Source of the DNA: Puccinellia tenuiflora | Lineage: Eukaryota; Streptophyta; Magnoliopsida; Poales; Poaceae | Direction of reading: 5' to 3' | DNA length: 64,000 bases | NCBI GenBank assembly: GCA_012064385.1 | Contig: QRDG01000527.1 | Location: 3,065,547 to 3,129,546, forward strand | Part shown: one piece after another, positions 34,269-46,108 of the stretch | How positions within the stretch are numbered: the stretch's first letter is position 1 | Layout of the letters: every line of letters begins with the position of its first letter | Notes under the pieces: model-generated | The model's database searches: none | Told to the model about the DNA's origin: nothing | The model's input: the letters and a program-made list of their open reading frames with translations, nothing else | Translations under genes and position numbers: made by a program

Positions 34269-35463
34269 CTTTCCCATACATTATTAAGTACAAGAAGGGA
34301 AAATACAATGTTGTTGCTGATGCTCTCTCTAGGAAAAATATGTTATTGACACATTTGGATGTAAAAGTTCCTGGTTTAGAGAGTTTGCGTGATTTATATG
34401 CTAATGATGCTGATTTTGCCACGCCTTTTGCTAAGTGTTCTGCTGTCAAAGCGTGGGAAAAATACCATATACATGATGGATATTTCTTTCGAGCTAACAA
34501 GTTGTGTGTGCCAGAATCGTCGTTATGTTTGCTATTGTTGCAGGAATCACATAGTGGCGGTTTGATGGGACACTTTGGACGTGAGAACACGTTGTTGATG
34601 CTGGCTGATCACTTCTATTGGCCACGCATGAGGCGAGATGTGGACAGGTTTGTAAAACGTTGCATCACTTGCAATAAGGCAAAGTCCAAGATGAAGCCTC
34701 ATGGTTTGTATACTCCTCTTCCTTCACCCACTTCTCCATGGGAAGACATTAGCATGGATTTTGTGTTAGGATTGCCTAGAACCAGGAGAGGACATGATTC
34801 TATTTTTGTGGTAGTTGACAGGTTTTCTAAAATGTCACGTTTTATTGCCTGCCACAAAAGCGACGATGCGTCGCATATTGCTAAACTGTTTTTAGGGACA
34901 TAGTGCACTTGCATGGAGTACCAAGGACTATTGTTTCTGATCGGGACGTCAAGTTTATGAGCTATTTTTGGAAGTGGTTGTGGGGGAAGCTGGGAACGAA
35001 GCTGCTATTCAGTACAACTTGTCACCCCCAAACATATGGGCAAACGGAGGTGGTTAATGGCATGCTCTCCACATTGCTGCGAGGAGCTGGACCTTATAAA
35101 GTGCTAGCAAAAATCAATGACAATGCGTACAAGATTGATCTTCCTGCTCATGAGTTCGGTGTTAGCAATTATTTCAATGTTGCTGATTTGACACCATATA
35201 CCGGAGATGATCTTGACGCGTCAAGGATGACGCCTTTTTAAGGGGGAGAAGGATGAGGACATCCCTAGTCCTTTACCATCTTTTCCTGATGATGATGTTG
35301 TTGCACAAGATAAATCTAATGAAGTAAGGATTGGACCAATAACAAGAGCTCGAGCCAAGCTACTTGAGCAACAGGTGAACTTACTCTTAATTGAATCTGA
35401 TGTTTGTGTTGATAAGAACTTTATGCTGCCTAAGTCTATGCATTTATGTATGATCAGGTTTGT
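34269..35463 (+). pseudogene. pol: Element E pol fragment (RNase H end, partial integrase)
   Basis: The sequence resumes directly after the LTR with no primer-binding site or gag: FPYIIKYKKGKYN, ADALSRKN, then the integrase zinc finger (HSGGLMGHFG..CITCNKAK) and first catalytic Asp (SMDFVLGLPRT). A T-run near 34890 is one base short and shifts the frame (stop at 34901-34903). The other frame (34903-35241) has the second Asp (VSDRDVKF) and the Glu (GQTEVVNGM). About 100 residues are then missing before GPYKVLAKINDNAYKID. The C-terminal tail (ITRARAKLLEQQ.., MHLCMIRFVDNTS) reaches the LTR start. Confidence 0.8.
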
Positions 35464-36107
35464 TGATAACACAAGCATTGGAGGAGAAGAGCATTGCACC
35501 AAGAACTGATTCCAATATCAGTGCGCGAGGGAGGAGAGGGAGGCAGGCGCACAAGTCATTGGAGGGAATCACCAAGGCCACACAAGTACATCAAGTGTTG
35601 CACCAAGACTTCAAATGTATTTGGGTGCAACCCATGTTGGGCCTGCGTGCCACATAGTTGGACCGAACCCTATTGGGTCGGTTTGTATCGTAGGAGTCCG
35701 AGTCGAACCATGTTTGCTGCTGGCTGTGCCGCACCCCCCCTCCTCTCCTTAAATAGTTGAGGGTTGCGAGGTGATTAGGGGAGACTACGTTAAAACTGAA
35801 ACCCTAGAATTCTAGATCGAATTGCTTCAAGCATTCCTTTGAATTTATCCCCACCAATTCATATCGATCTGTTGGTTTACCTACTGCAAAGTTTGCGTGT
35901 TATCTACTGTTCCATTGGGAATAAGGAGGTACATGATTGTTTCGTAGTCGACAGCTGCGTTGCGCAAGTGTGTAAGGCTGCGAATATCCATAGGGTTCGG
36001 ATCTGTTGCATTGGCAGCGGGGACTAGCCAAGGAGAGATCACAATGTTCCACAAGTTATCAATCATCCACCATCAAGCTCACGAGAAGATCGGGCCGCCC
36101 CTTATCA
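35464..36107 (+). repeat. Element E 3' LTR
   Basis: 644 bp, TGATAACACAAGC...GCCCCTTATCA. TATA-like CCTTAAATAG is at 35747. The end at 36107 abuts, in reverse orientation, the truncated 3' LTR of element J, so E (or the D-E chain) inserted there. Its right half (35778-36107) matches, inverted, the LTR remnant at 39006-39335. Confidence 0.75.
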
Positions 36108-36263
36108 ATGAGGTAGCATGAAAGGGGGTGACAAAGTCACACATCGAGAGGAGCGAGTTCACCTTTTCTTGGATCGCCTTTGCACGTGCTCTAGGCATTG
36201 GCCCTATGGGTCTGTCTTGAGTGTCGATGGACGGATGTGGGTCTACATCATCTCCCCCCCCCC
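36108..36263 (-). repeat. Element J 3' LTR start and polypurine tract
   Basis: On the minus strand a run of ten G followed by AGA (36263-36251) precedes TGATGTAGACCCACATCC at 36250. This is the same TGATGTAG LTR start as in elements H and I. Only 143 bp of the LTR remain before the junction with element E at 36107. Confidence 0.75.
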
Positions 36264-39005
36264 TTGGGAAAGAGTCGTCCTCGACTCGTGATCTTCCTCA
36301 TCACTTTGCTCTCCAAGGTAGGGTGATAGGTCGGAGATGTTGAAGGTATCGTCGACCATTTACTTGGATTGAGGAATGTCCATCTTGTATGCATTGTCAT
36401 TGATTCGCTTGAGGACCTTGAAGGGCCCATCTCCTCGTGGTGATAACTTGGATTTGCGCTCATGTGGGAATCGGTCCTTGCGGAGGTGTAGCCACACAAG
36501 GTCCCCCTCCTCGAACATCAATGCCCTCTTGGACTTGTTCATTTTGTTGGCGTGGCTTGTGGTGTAAGCTTCAATAGTGTTGCGTGTAGAGTCATGTAGT
36601 TGCTTGATGTAGTCGGCTCGCTCGTCGAAGTCCATGTTGGTGCGCTCGTGTAAAGGAAGTGGGAGGATGTCTAGGGCGGTGTTGGGGTTGAACCCATAGA
36701 CAAGCTCAAAGGGGCTTCGCTTTGTTGCACGTTGCATGGCTCTATTGTAGGCAAAATCGGCGTGCGAGATGCATTCCTCCCAATTCTTCAAGTTGGGTTT
36801 GATCAATAGACGTAGGAGTGTCGAGAGGCTTCGATTCACCACCTCGGTTTGACCGTCGGTTTGCGGATGGTATGTGGTAGAGAAGAGGATCTTGGCTCCT
36901 GGCTTCGCCATCAATGCCTTGCAAAAGTAGCTCGTGAAATTGACATCGCGGTCCGAGACAATGGTCTTTGGCACTCCATGTAGACGGACGATTTCCCTAA
37001 AGAACAAGGAAGCAATGTGCGAAGCATCGTCCGTTCTATTGCAAGGTATAAAGTGTGCCTTTTTTTAAAAGCGATCAACAACCACGAAAATGGAGTCTTT
37101 GTTTGATTTGGTGCGTGGTAGCCCTAAAACAAAATCCATGCTAATGTCGGACCAAGGTGAATGTGGTATGGGCAATGGCATGTAAAGACCATGAGAGTTG
37201 GAAGTGGACTTAGCTTTGAGACAAGACGAGCAACAATGCACCAAGCGGTCCACATCACGCGTCATCTTGGGCGAAAAGTAGTTTGTTGCGAGCATCGCAA
37301 GGGTCTTATCACGGCCAAAGTGTCCCATAAGTCCGCCTCCATGAGATTCCTGCAAAAGCAACAAGCGAAGCGAAGACTCGGGGATGCATAGTTTGTTAGC
37401 CTTAAACAAAAAACCCTTGTGCAAGTAGAAATCATCAAATCCTTTGTTCACCGTGCACTTAGTGAAAATAGGGCCAAAGAAAGGATCGGAAACATAGAGC
37501 TCTTTAATGTCATCAAGACCCAAAACATTGATTTCAAGTTGTGTGAGAAGAGTCGACTTGCGGGAAAGAGCATCCGCGACTATATTATCTTTGCCTTTCT
37601 TATTCTTCATAACATAGGGAAAGGACTCAATAAACTCAACCCATTTTGCATGCCTCTTGTTCAAATGTGCTTGTGTTTTCAAATATTTAAGAGATTCGTG
37701 GTCGGAGTGTATGACAAACTCTTTGGGACACAAGTAGTGTTGCCACACTTCCAAAACACAAACTAAGGCATATAGCTCCTTGTCGTAGATTAGGTAGTTG
37801 AGGCGAGCACCATCAAGTTTTTCGCTATAGTAGGCAACGGGACATCCACATTGAGTGAGGACTCCTCCGATGCCTAGGCTACTAGCATCACATTCAAGTT
37901 CGAAGGTTTTCGAGAAATCCGGTAAAGCAAGTAAAGGAGTCTCGGTCAATCTCTTCTTGAGTTCATTGAAATCCAATTCTTGAGCGGTGCCCCAAATGAA
38001 AGGTACATTCTTTTTTGTAAGCTCATTTAAGGGGCAAGCGATTGTGCTAAAATCTTTGACAAAACGACGGTAAAATCCAAATAAACCAAGGGCACTACGA
38101 AGTTGGGCAAGATTTGTGGGCGTAGGCCAATTTGTGATTGCCTCAATCTTCGAGTTGTCTACTTCAATTCCATTGGAAGAGACAACATAACCCAAAAACA
38201 CAAGCTTGTCGGTGCAAAAGGTGCATTTCTTGAGGTTGGCGAAAAGCATATCATCACGAAGAGCCAACAAAACTTGTTTCACATGATTGACATGGTCGTT
38301 CAAAGTTTTGATATAAACAAGGATATCATCGAAGTAAACAACCACGAACTTGCCAATGAAGGTACACAAGACGTGATCCATAAGACGCATAAATGTTGAA
38401 GGGGCATTGGAAAGGCCAAAAGGCATCAGAAGCCACTCATATAGACCAAGATTGGTTTTAAAGGCGGTTTTCCACTCGTCACCTTCATGCATTCGAATTT
38501 GGAGATAGCCACTTTTCAAGTCAATTTTAGAGAAAATAGTGGCACCACTAAGCTCATCCAACATATCATCAAGGCGGGGAATTGGGTGTCGATACCTTAC
38601 CGTGATATTGTTGATGGGACGGCAATCCATCCACATGCGAAGCGTATTGTCTTGCTTAGGGACAACGATTACCGGTACGGCGCATGGGCTCAAGCGGACA
38701 TGTTCCTTGGCGTGGAGTTCTTGAATTTGGCGGTCAATCTCTTTTGTTTCCTCGGGATTTGTGCGGTAGGGCACTCTATTGGGAAGAGGAGCACCGGGTA
38801 TGAGGTCAATGCGGTGCTCAATTCCACGAAGGGGAGGAAGTCCTTGAGGGAGTTCGTCCAGGAAAACATCCTCGAGTTCCTGCAAAATAGACAACATAGA
38901 CGGAGGAACTTGGGTGAGGTCGTTAGTGTCTTTGCCATCTCCTTTGCATAAGAGCACAAACTGGAAAGTGGATGGGTTTTCTCTCACTGCCCTCAGCTCA
39001 CTTTT
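36264..39005 (-). pseudogene. pol: Element J pol: RT, RNase H, integrase with nonsense codons
   Basis: One continuous minus-strand frame. It begins KSELRAVRENPSTFQFVLLC at the junction with the LTR remnant. It has RT with VVVYFDDILVY (near 38325), RNase H (CDASSLGIGGVLTQ, HSDHESLKYL, ADALSRKS), the integrase zinc finger (HGGGLMGHFG..CCSSCLKAK) and all three catalytic residues (SMDFVLGLPRT, VSDRDVNF, GQTEVVNRS). Two in-frame stops break it: TAA at 37067-37065 after VVVDRF, where a Ser codon is expected, and TAA at 36362-36360 after DIPQSK. The tail (FNISDLSPYLGEQSDEE, SRTTLSQGGGDDV) runs into the polypurine tract. Apart from these two stops it is the most complete pol linked to the H/I LTR family. 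Confidence 0.85.
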
Positions 39006-39465
39006 TGATAAGGGGCGGCCCGATCTTCTCGTGAGCTTGATGGTGGATGATTGATAACTTGTGGAACCCTGTGATCTCTCCTTGGCTAGTACCCGTTTCC
39101 AATGCAACAGATCCGAACCCTATGGATATTCGCAGCCTTACACACTTGCGCAACGCAGCCGTCGACTATGAAACGGTCCTGTACTTCCTTATTCCCAATG
39201 GAACAACAGATAACACGCAAACTTTGCAGTAGAAGAATCACCAGATCGATGCGAATTGGTGATGATAATTTTAGATGAATGCTTGGAGCAATTCGGTCTA
39301 AAACTCTAGGGTTTATGTTTAACGTAGTCTCCCCCAAAAGCCACGACTTACAAGCCTATATAAAGGCTGCTGGACGTCAAACTTAGGGTTGGGGTCGAAA
39401 TCAATCATATCTCTAACTTTCCTAACTTAAAAGGACTCTATTTGGAAACTAGCAGAAAACTGGCT
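39006..39465 (-). repeat. E-family LTR remnant inserted at the J protease/pol junction
   Basis: The minus-strand end is ..GGGCCGCCCCTTATCA, identical to the element E LTR end. 39006-39335 matches 35778-36107 inverted. TATA-like TTTATATAGG is near 39360. The LTR start TGATAACAC is missing and no clean target duplication is visible. Element I shows the uninterrupted form: TTAGCCAAC runs straight into AAAAGTGAG, whereas in J this LTR sits between the two words. Confidence 0.7.
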
Positions 39466-39928
39466 AATAAGACTACGCCGGGACTCACTCTTTTCCCTTT
39501 CTCGCTCATGTTTGGCTTATGGCTCTCCTCGCGTGAAGGTGGTTCTCTCTCTCACCACTCAACTCACTTGAAGATTGTTCTTGTTGTGCTCTCACAAGTG
39601 TCTTGGCATTGTCGGCAATGATTTGGCTTGGAGTCATTGGGCAGAGCATTAGGACCTTATTGTTCCATTTGAAGCTATAGTAGTTGGTGCGCCCATCATG
39701 AGTAACGGCCTTGTCAAATTGCCAAGGACGGCCAAGAAGTAAGTGGCAAACCGACATTGGAGCCACATCACAATCCACTGTGTCCTCGTAAGAGCCAATC
39801 TTGAAGGATACTTGGACCGTGTGTTGGATCTTCACGGTGCCGGAGTCACTAAGCCATTGTACATGGTAAGGATGGGGGTGCTTCTTGTACGTCAAGTTGA
39901 GTTTCTCGCATAGCTCCTTGCTTGCCAA
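39466..39928 (-). pseudogene. Element J protease, downstream piece
   Basis: The minus-strand frame KELCEKLNLTYKKHPHPYHV, SDSGTVKIQHTVQVSFKIGS, CDVAPMSVCHLLLGRPWQFD continues the protease begun at 43436; the hAT element splits it after LAS. The retroviral-type flap and LLGRPW motif are visible. It ends just before the inserted LTR at KRVSPG. Confidence 0.85.
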
Positions 39929-42900
39929 CAGTGGCGGCGCCAGGTGTATTCACCTGTATGCATTTGAATACCCATGTTTTTGTGCAAAAAACATTTACTA
40001 TACGTGTTAGGCCCAACCACGAAGCCCAGGACCGGTCAACCCTTCGTCCTTCTCCCACTCTCGCTCGCTACTCGCAGCCTCGCATGCATACGCAGACAAC
40101 CCTCACCCTTGCGGCCTCGCCGATGACCGAATCCACCGCTGGCAGCAGCAGCAGCTAAGCAGGAGCTGCGCCTGCGCCACCGATGGTGCTCCCGCAGGTC
40201 TTTCCATCCCCGCGCTCGCGGCGGTGGCTCCCTCTCCAACCCTAGGCGGTAGCAGCAGCCGAGCAGGACCAGCAACGGCGCCGCCGCCGATGGCGCCCCC
40301 TGCCCCTGCTATCCTGCCCCCGGTCCCTGTCACCGCGACTGCGGCAGCGGCGCCCCGCCCCCTGCGCCCCTCCGATTCACCCCCGCACGACAGCGGCTTA
40401 GAAGGTGCATCCGTGCCGGCATGCCCCAATTTTATGGTTTTTTTATTTGCTCTTACTAATTTATCTGTTTATGTATGATGCAATAGTAGATATAATTTAC
40501 TTAATTTATGTTCCCCTTGTTTTCTTGTACTGTTTTTAGGTATAGAATTGTATTTGAGAGCAAAAAAAATTAGAATAAACTAGCCATCATCCCGTGCACC
40601 TGCACGGGCTAGCTATTTGGAAGCACAAATGGATAATAACAATTAAATAAGAGTCCATGTGTTGGAATTAGTTTTAACAAATCTACTTAAAATTGGTTTA
40701 AAAATGAATTATTTGGAAATCTAGATTATTATATATTTGAATAAAATAATATATAAAGGTATCAATTGTAATTCGTACGACGAAAGTCAATATACTTCTT
40801 AAATTATCCCTCTGTTTCAAAATTCAATGAAAATAGACACACTTCACTAAATAGTAGTCACATTTATGATTTCTCATGTTTGAGGTAGTGAGAAAATTAT
40901 TATTGAATTTTCTCACTCTCCTTTCATAGCAGAATCCTTATGCATTCATTGATTGGAACATAAAATTGAGTATGCTTATTGATATGCAGAGGATCGAGTA
41001 GTACCGTGTAAAATAGTAGTATCATATAAGAATAGTACATCAATAGGTAGTTCAATATCATTATATAATATACCCTAGATCATTTTGGCTATTAAGTGGG
41101 AGACTAACATCAAGTTACCTGATGAACATCATGTGTTGACCCTGTCTGCTTTTTTTTCACTACAGTTTTATTTATGGGAAATCGGGTAGAAGGAAAAATG
41201 ACAGTAATTTTATGGCTATTGAGAAGTGTGTAGAAAAAAACTATGTAATATTAAATTTGGATGACACTTACCTGACATAGCTAAGGAAGGGAATACCCAG
41301 CTAACACCAACTCGTCGTGCAACACCGAAAAATACGCATCCATAGATTTTAAAAATATAACAGAAAACAGTAGGGGCATATAGTGTGAGCTATCTCAAAG
41401 GAGTTTATTAATAATAAGAAAGGACCAGAGGGTCTAGATGCAAACACCAGAATCTTATCATGTTATTACAAAATTGGTCAAGTTATTACGAAGAAAACAT
41501 CAACATGTGAAACTTGTTACTTGAGTTGAATATGGGGAAAAACTGCATAGAGGTGATACTTTTGAGAGCATCCATTGTAGACAGATACTTTTAGAACCAT
41601 CATGGCGGAAATTATTAGGCCATTAATAAACATGTCTAAGTACTCGACATAATTTTGCTTCAGGGCACATATGAAAATTAAAAGTACGATTTCTTTTTCA
41701 AATCCATTCCCACGATGCTACATGGTATACCCAACACCGGTGCGTGAATTAAATTGTCAAATGAAAAGTAGACAGAAAAAAGTTATTGTTTGAGTAAAAG
41801 GACCTGCTGGTAGGATGCTCTAAATTGACACGATGTATGGATTCTGAATTTCTACCAAGAGAAATAAATAGTCATCACGTCAGATCCCTTCCAAGAAAAG
41901 AACGCAAAGAGAGCCTACGAAATAACACACAAATATTAATTGTACTACTTCGGGGATATATAAATGACAATTCCACCAGTTCACCCTTACAGTATACTAT
42001 ATGTGGCGAATTCCAGCAAGTAGATGGTATTCAGCTACATATTAGCAAAACTGGAATAAAGTTACAACCGGTCAGATTTTTAGACCAAAACAACAGGGGA
42101 TCCGAGCATCATGAGTTTCTCAATATAGCTATTTTCCCTCCTACATGTATAAGGGAAAAAAAATAGCCGTACTATATCGTACCGTGCTTGTATATGCAGG
42201 TATGAGCAATTATACAGGTGCAACATCTTTGCATGAAACCAGACTCTAATTATAGAAACAATAAAAAACAAATCTCCAAGCAACAGCCAAGCAGGCTTTC
42301 AGCATGTAAAGAGTAGTAAATCAAATGTAAACACTAATCCAGCACTAATGCACGTGCAGACGTTTTAGCAGCAGGTTTACCAAATTTTTCATGATGACAT
42401 GAGCTTATTTGCCCACGACTCAAGGCACTGGCTTTAGACGCCGGCGTGCAGACGGAGCTCATTGCTCAAGTTCAATATGTCTTCCGTCCCGGCCACCATG
42501 CGTCGGCCGCTGGACTCCTTGCCGCAATGCTTGGTACTGCACTGGTGGAAAGAGACAGAGAGGATGTATGGGAGAAATTCTTAGTTCCCCGACCAAAACA
42601 ACAATCCTATCTTCATCAAACTGTATCTCTACATCAGCTCCTCCGTCCCATGTCTGTCTGTCCATTGGCTCCTCCTTTCCAGGTCTGCATCAATCATCAT
42701 GAGGATATGATCGGACCAACGGAAAATTTAGATTGCAACGTGGTCAAATATTGAAAAATAGGCAGATTGAAAGGTCCCTCAGGAGCACAACCGGTGTGAG
42801 CCTGGATTGGATCGTTGCCTTCTTTTGTAGATCGATCTGATGAATTAGGACATCACAATCAAGTTGGAAGTCAATGCATCTATTCAATTAAGGCCAGCCA

Positions 42901-43435
42901 TCATGTGTCCATGTGAGACCAGAAGGTGGGAGGTGCGATCTCATCTCATGCTTGCTGACAGAGAAGGTGTATCAACGCTCGTGTTGTCATTGGGGCAGAC
43001 CAGCGCTGGCCTCCTGTTGAGGTGTTGTAGCTCCGCGTGTCTAGGAAGAGATGAGTATGCGGAAGCTTAACTGCAGCAAGAGATCGTGGTGGCCTCGCGG
43101 CGCGCTGGGGCTGGAGACAATGGAGCTTTCGCCATCATCGGAGACGCCAAGGAGCAATCTACAGGCAGGCCACGCCACCATGGGACATGTCGTCAATGCG
43201 TGCGGTGCGGGGACTCGTAGGGCCGAACAAAAATAATTTTTAGATGGGATCTGGAAAAAACTCTATTCGATAGCCATGCGTGCGGAGAGTCTTTGCATCC
43301 AACGGCTGAACAGAAGCAAAAGTTAGATTCGATGGTTAATTGGGTAGTTTCTCTAGGATTAACGTGGAGGCTCCTATGGTGCCTCCAATTAGTAAATATA
43401 AGATACCCAGCACCAATTTCCTGGCGCCGCCACTG
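39929..43435. mobile_element. Non-autonomous hAT-type DNA transposon, 3,507 bp
   Basis: Perfect 16-bp terminal inverted repeats CAGTGGCGGCGCCAGG (39929-39944 and, inverted, 43420-43435) are flanked by the perfect 8-bp duplication CTTGCCAA (39921-39928 and 43436-43443). An 8-bp duplication with CAGTGGCGG-type ends fits the hAT superfamily. It splits the protease codons of element J, and removing it restores the reading frame. No transposase or BED zinc finger is seen. The interior has a GC-rich left part (40040-40430), a long AT-rich middle and a few unrecognised short frames (for example 42446-42754 +). Confidence 0.88.
40579..40612. repeat. Short palindrome inside the hAT element
   Basis: ACTAGCCATCAT is followed by CCCGTGCACCTGCACGGG (8-bp arms) and then CTAGCT. 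A related CCGTGCGTTGCTACGG word with TACTAGC in front lies at 3090-3105. It may mark a second, nested element end within the transposon; nothing more can be shown. Confidence 0.4.
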
Positions 43436-44981
43436 CTTGCCAAGTTGTGACAACTCCCACCATCGATGATTACCTTGATTGATTTGCCATTGATGCCGGC
43501 TTTTGTTTGAAACAAGTTGCATCGTTGAGCATCATCACCATGGTTGTTTGTAGTCAAGATGCGAGTGAAAACTAGTGTGGGGTTGGGATCACCATCACAA
43601 TAGATGTAAGCATCGCCTTCATCCAAGCTTTGCATCATGGCCACCTTGTTCAATGCTTTGTATTCATCTTCGCTCATGGACTCATAGTCGCCATTGTCAT
43701 TGACTATCATCACCTTCTTGTTGGTGCACTCAAATGATTTGTGCCCTTGACCTCCACACTTGTAGCAAGTGACATATGATTTGGCGGCTTGGGGTGAAGG
43801 CGCCGTCTTCTTGAAGGTAGTTGAAGGTTGGGTTGTCGCCTTTTTGACATTGCCTCGAGCATGGACTGGAGCCATGGGTTGTGTTGATGATGATGCTTTG
43901 TTGGCAAAGAAGGACTTGGCCTTGACGTACTTGAGCTCTTCCGCGATTTGGCGCTCGGCCTTCATGGCTTGATGCACTAGCTCAACAAGGTTTTCATAAG
44001 GTTGGAATTCCACTATCTTCTTTATGGGGTACGTGAGGCCATTCAAGAAACATTCCATTGATTGTTCCTCGGACTCGACAATGTGTGCACGAGAGAGGGT
44101 TGATTCCATTTCCTTGTAGTATTCATCCACCGATTTGATGCCTTGTTTGAGCTCTTGCAATTTCTTGTACAAATCTCTAGCATAGTGGTGTGGCACAAAG
44201 CGCTTGTGCATCTCCTTCTTCATGGCATTCCATGATTCAATAGGTACTTCTAAGGACTCTTGAAGTTGCTCCCAATAAATTTGCGCATAGCCCTCGAGCT
44301 CCAAGGAAGCAAGGTCGACTCGCCTATCACTTGGCACCTTGTATACACGGAATAGTTTGGAGACCTTGGATTCCCATGCAATGTAGTCCTCCGGGTCGTT
44401 GGTGCCGTGAAACTTGGGAATGACCATCTTGGGAGGATTGCAACGTGGTTTGCGCTCCTCATCTTCTTCATCACGGTGGCGATGGCGGTCTTGGTGGCGA
44501 TGCCTTGGTTGGTGGCGTGGTATATAATCCTCATCGTCTTCAAGATCAACACGATTGTTGGCCAATGGCACTCGGTGGGCTCGATGTGGCGGTAGGTCAT
44601 GACGATGATGTCGATGATCCTCATGGTGGTGTGGCGGATCCAAATTCGCATTAGGGTTTGGTATTTCTTGACGATGGTGCTCTTGATGTGGTTGAGGTTC
44701 CACGGTTTCTCCTTGCCGTTGGCGATCTTGATGTAGTTGAGGGTTCGCATGCTCGGCGTGTCGATGGCGTGACCCTTGACCCAATTCACTTGGCGCGTGG
44801 CTTCTTGAGCGATGAGAGCTTCGCGAACTTGACCTTGAAGAGGTGCGATAATCTTGATCAAGAAGCTTGCTCGTGGAATCTTGGATTTGAGCGAAACACT
44901 CATTGTTCTCACGTTGCGCAGCGTGATGGCCCTCCTCATAGCGGAATAAGTTGTCGTCGATGTACCTCTTGAGAGCCTCTG
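43436..44981 (-). pseudogene. Element J gag and start of protease
   Basis: The minus-strand frame starts inside gag (EALKRYIDDNLFRYEEGHHA), cut at its 5' side by element H (target duplication CTCTG, 44977-44981). It has a His/Arg/Asp-rich N-terminal region, a retrotransposon gag domain (PPKMVIPKFHGTNDPEDYIA, KKEMHKRFVPHHYARDLYKK, STLSRAHIVESEEQSM), a zinc knuckle CYKCGGQGHKSFEC, and the protease DGGSCHNLAS, where the hAT transposon interrupts it. There is no stop in this stretch. The protein is closely similar to the gag of element I, so J and I belong to one family. Confidence 0.88.
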
Positions 44982-46094
44982 TGATGTAGCCCAACCCAAC
45001 GTCACCACCATATCAAGCATTCCAACATGTGCCAAGTCACCATCGACATCAAAGGTGAACTCAATCCTCTCTACGAACCCCAATATGCCGCCTTTGGATG
45101 GTATACTACCTAAGCGTCTACCCTTGTACATTACTAGGTGTCACACGACGAGTACCGATGCCAAGGGAGACGCCGAGGGATCCCAAGAGTCGAAGCCATC
45201 CAAGGCGTACGCATGGAAGCGGAGGAAGAAGAAGCGGAGACAAGACGAAGATGAAGAAGGAGGCGAAGCCAGTCTGGCCGGCCTCCAGCCCGGCCTAGGC
45301 CGGCTCCCAGGCCGGCCACACGCCAGAGACCGCTGGCCTCCAGGCCGGCCTAGGCCAGCTCCTAGGCCGGCCTCCCTGTAGAGGAAACCGGCCTCCTGCC
45401 CGGCCTAGGCCGGCTCCCAGGCCGGTCACCCGTCAGAGCCTGCCGGCCTCCAGCCCGGCCTAGGCCGGCTCCCAGGACGGCCTCATAGCAGAGGCGCCCG
45501 GCCTAGGCCGGCTCCCAGGCCGGCCACGCGCCAGAGCCAGCCGGCCTCCAAGCCGGCCTAGGCCGGCTCCCAGGCCGGCCTCCCAGCCGAGGCAACCGGC
45601 CTCCAGCCCGGCTTAGGCCAGCTCCCAGGCCGACCACTCGTGTCCTGCACTCCCTTTTTGTACTAAGATTATAAATAGCACTCCCCCTATTCCTTTCACA
45701 GACATGTAAGAAGTAGGAATAGACCTAGACACTTGGGCTTGTGCTCATCCCTCCCTTCGTGGAGAAGATCCCCTTGTGGATTCAAGGCTCCTCCTTAGAT
45801 GTATCTATTGGAGTGAATCAAGGCCCCTCTTTGCGCGGAGTCTCTCTCGTGTGTGATTCTACCTCACCGTCTCTCACTCACGCTCACCGATCTTTCACAT
45901 AGGGATTCTACCTCGCGGTCTCTCCCTTGTGTGACTCTATTGGGCCGGTTGGACCGACCGGTGAGGGCAACGCGTCAATTGTATCGGGTTTGTGTTCTTG
46001 TGTTCTTCGCGTTCTTCATGTTCTTGCGTGCGTTCGTCCCCTCGATCGTCAATCCGTGAAGGTCGGGCCACCCTAGAGGGCTTTGCTCGCATTA
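44982..46094 (+). repeat. Element H 5' LTR
   Basis: It starts TGATGTAGCCCAACCC, directly after gag of element J with target copy CTCTG. It contains GGCCGGCCTAGGCCGG-type repeats (45270-45640) and TATA TATAAATAG at 45670. It ends about 46094 (GCTCGCATTA), two bases before the primer-binding site. Its first 372 bp differ from the H 3' LTR at only about 7 positions. Confidence 0.8.
45270..45640 (+). repeat. GGCCGGCCTAGG-type tandem repeats in H LTR
   Basis: Imperfect units of about 20 bp built from GGCCTCCAGCCC / GGCCTAGGCCGGCTCCCA, repeated over 370 bp just upstream of the TATA box. They are palindromic and very CpG-rich. The same repeats occur at 33530-33745, 46385-46490, 53770-54030, 59570-59770 and 60985-61063. 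Confidence 0.85.
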
Positions 46095-46096
46095 TA

Positions 46097-46108
46097 TGGT
46101 ATCAGAGC
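46097..46108 (+). other. Element H primer-binding site
   Basis: TGGTATCAGAGC is the complement of the 3' end of plant initiator tRNA-Met, the usual primer of many plant LTR retrotransposons. It starts two bases after the LTR. Confidence 0.9.

Noticed and set aside
36108..39005. Self-integration (autointegration) product
   Set aside because: The pol belongs to the TGATGTAG family while the flanking LTRs are of the TGATAA family, so they are not ends of the same element.
35778..39335. Foldback transposon carrying pol between inverted LTR arms
   Set aside because: The J 3' LTR start (36250) lies inside the left arm boundary and J protease continues beyond the right arm, so two separate LTR insertions explain the layout better.
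45270..45640. CRISPR-like array of short repeats
   Set aside because: The units are contiguous, imperfect and palindromic, without unique spacers, and the genome is a plant.
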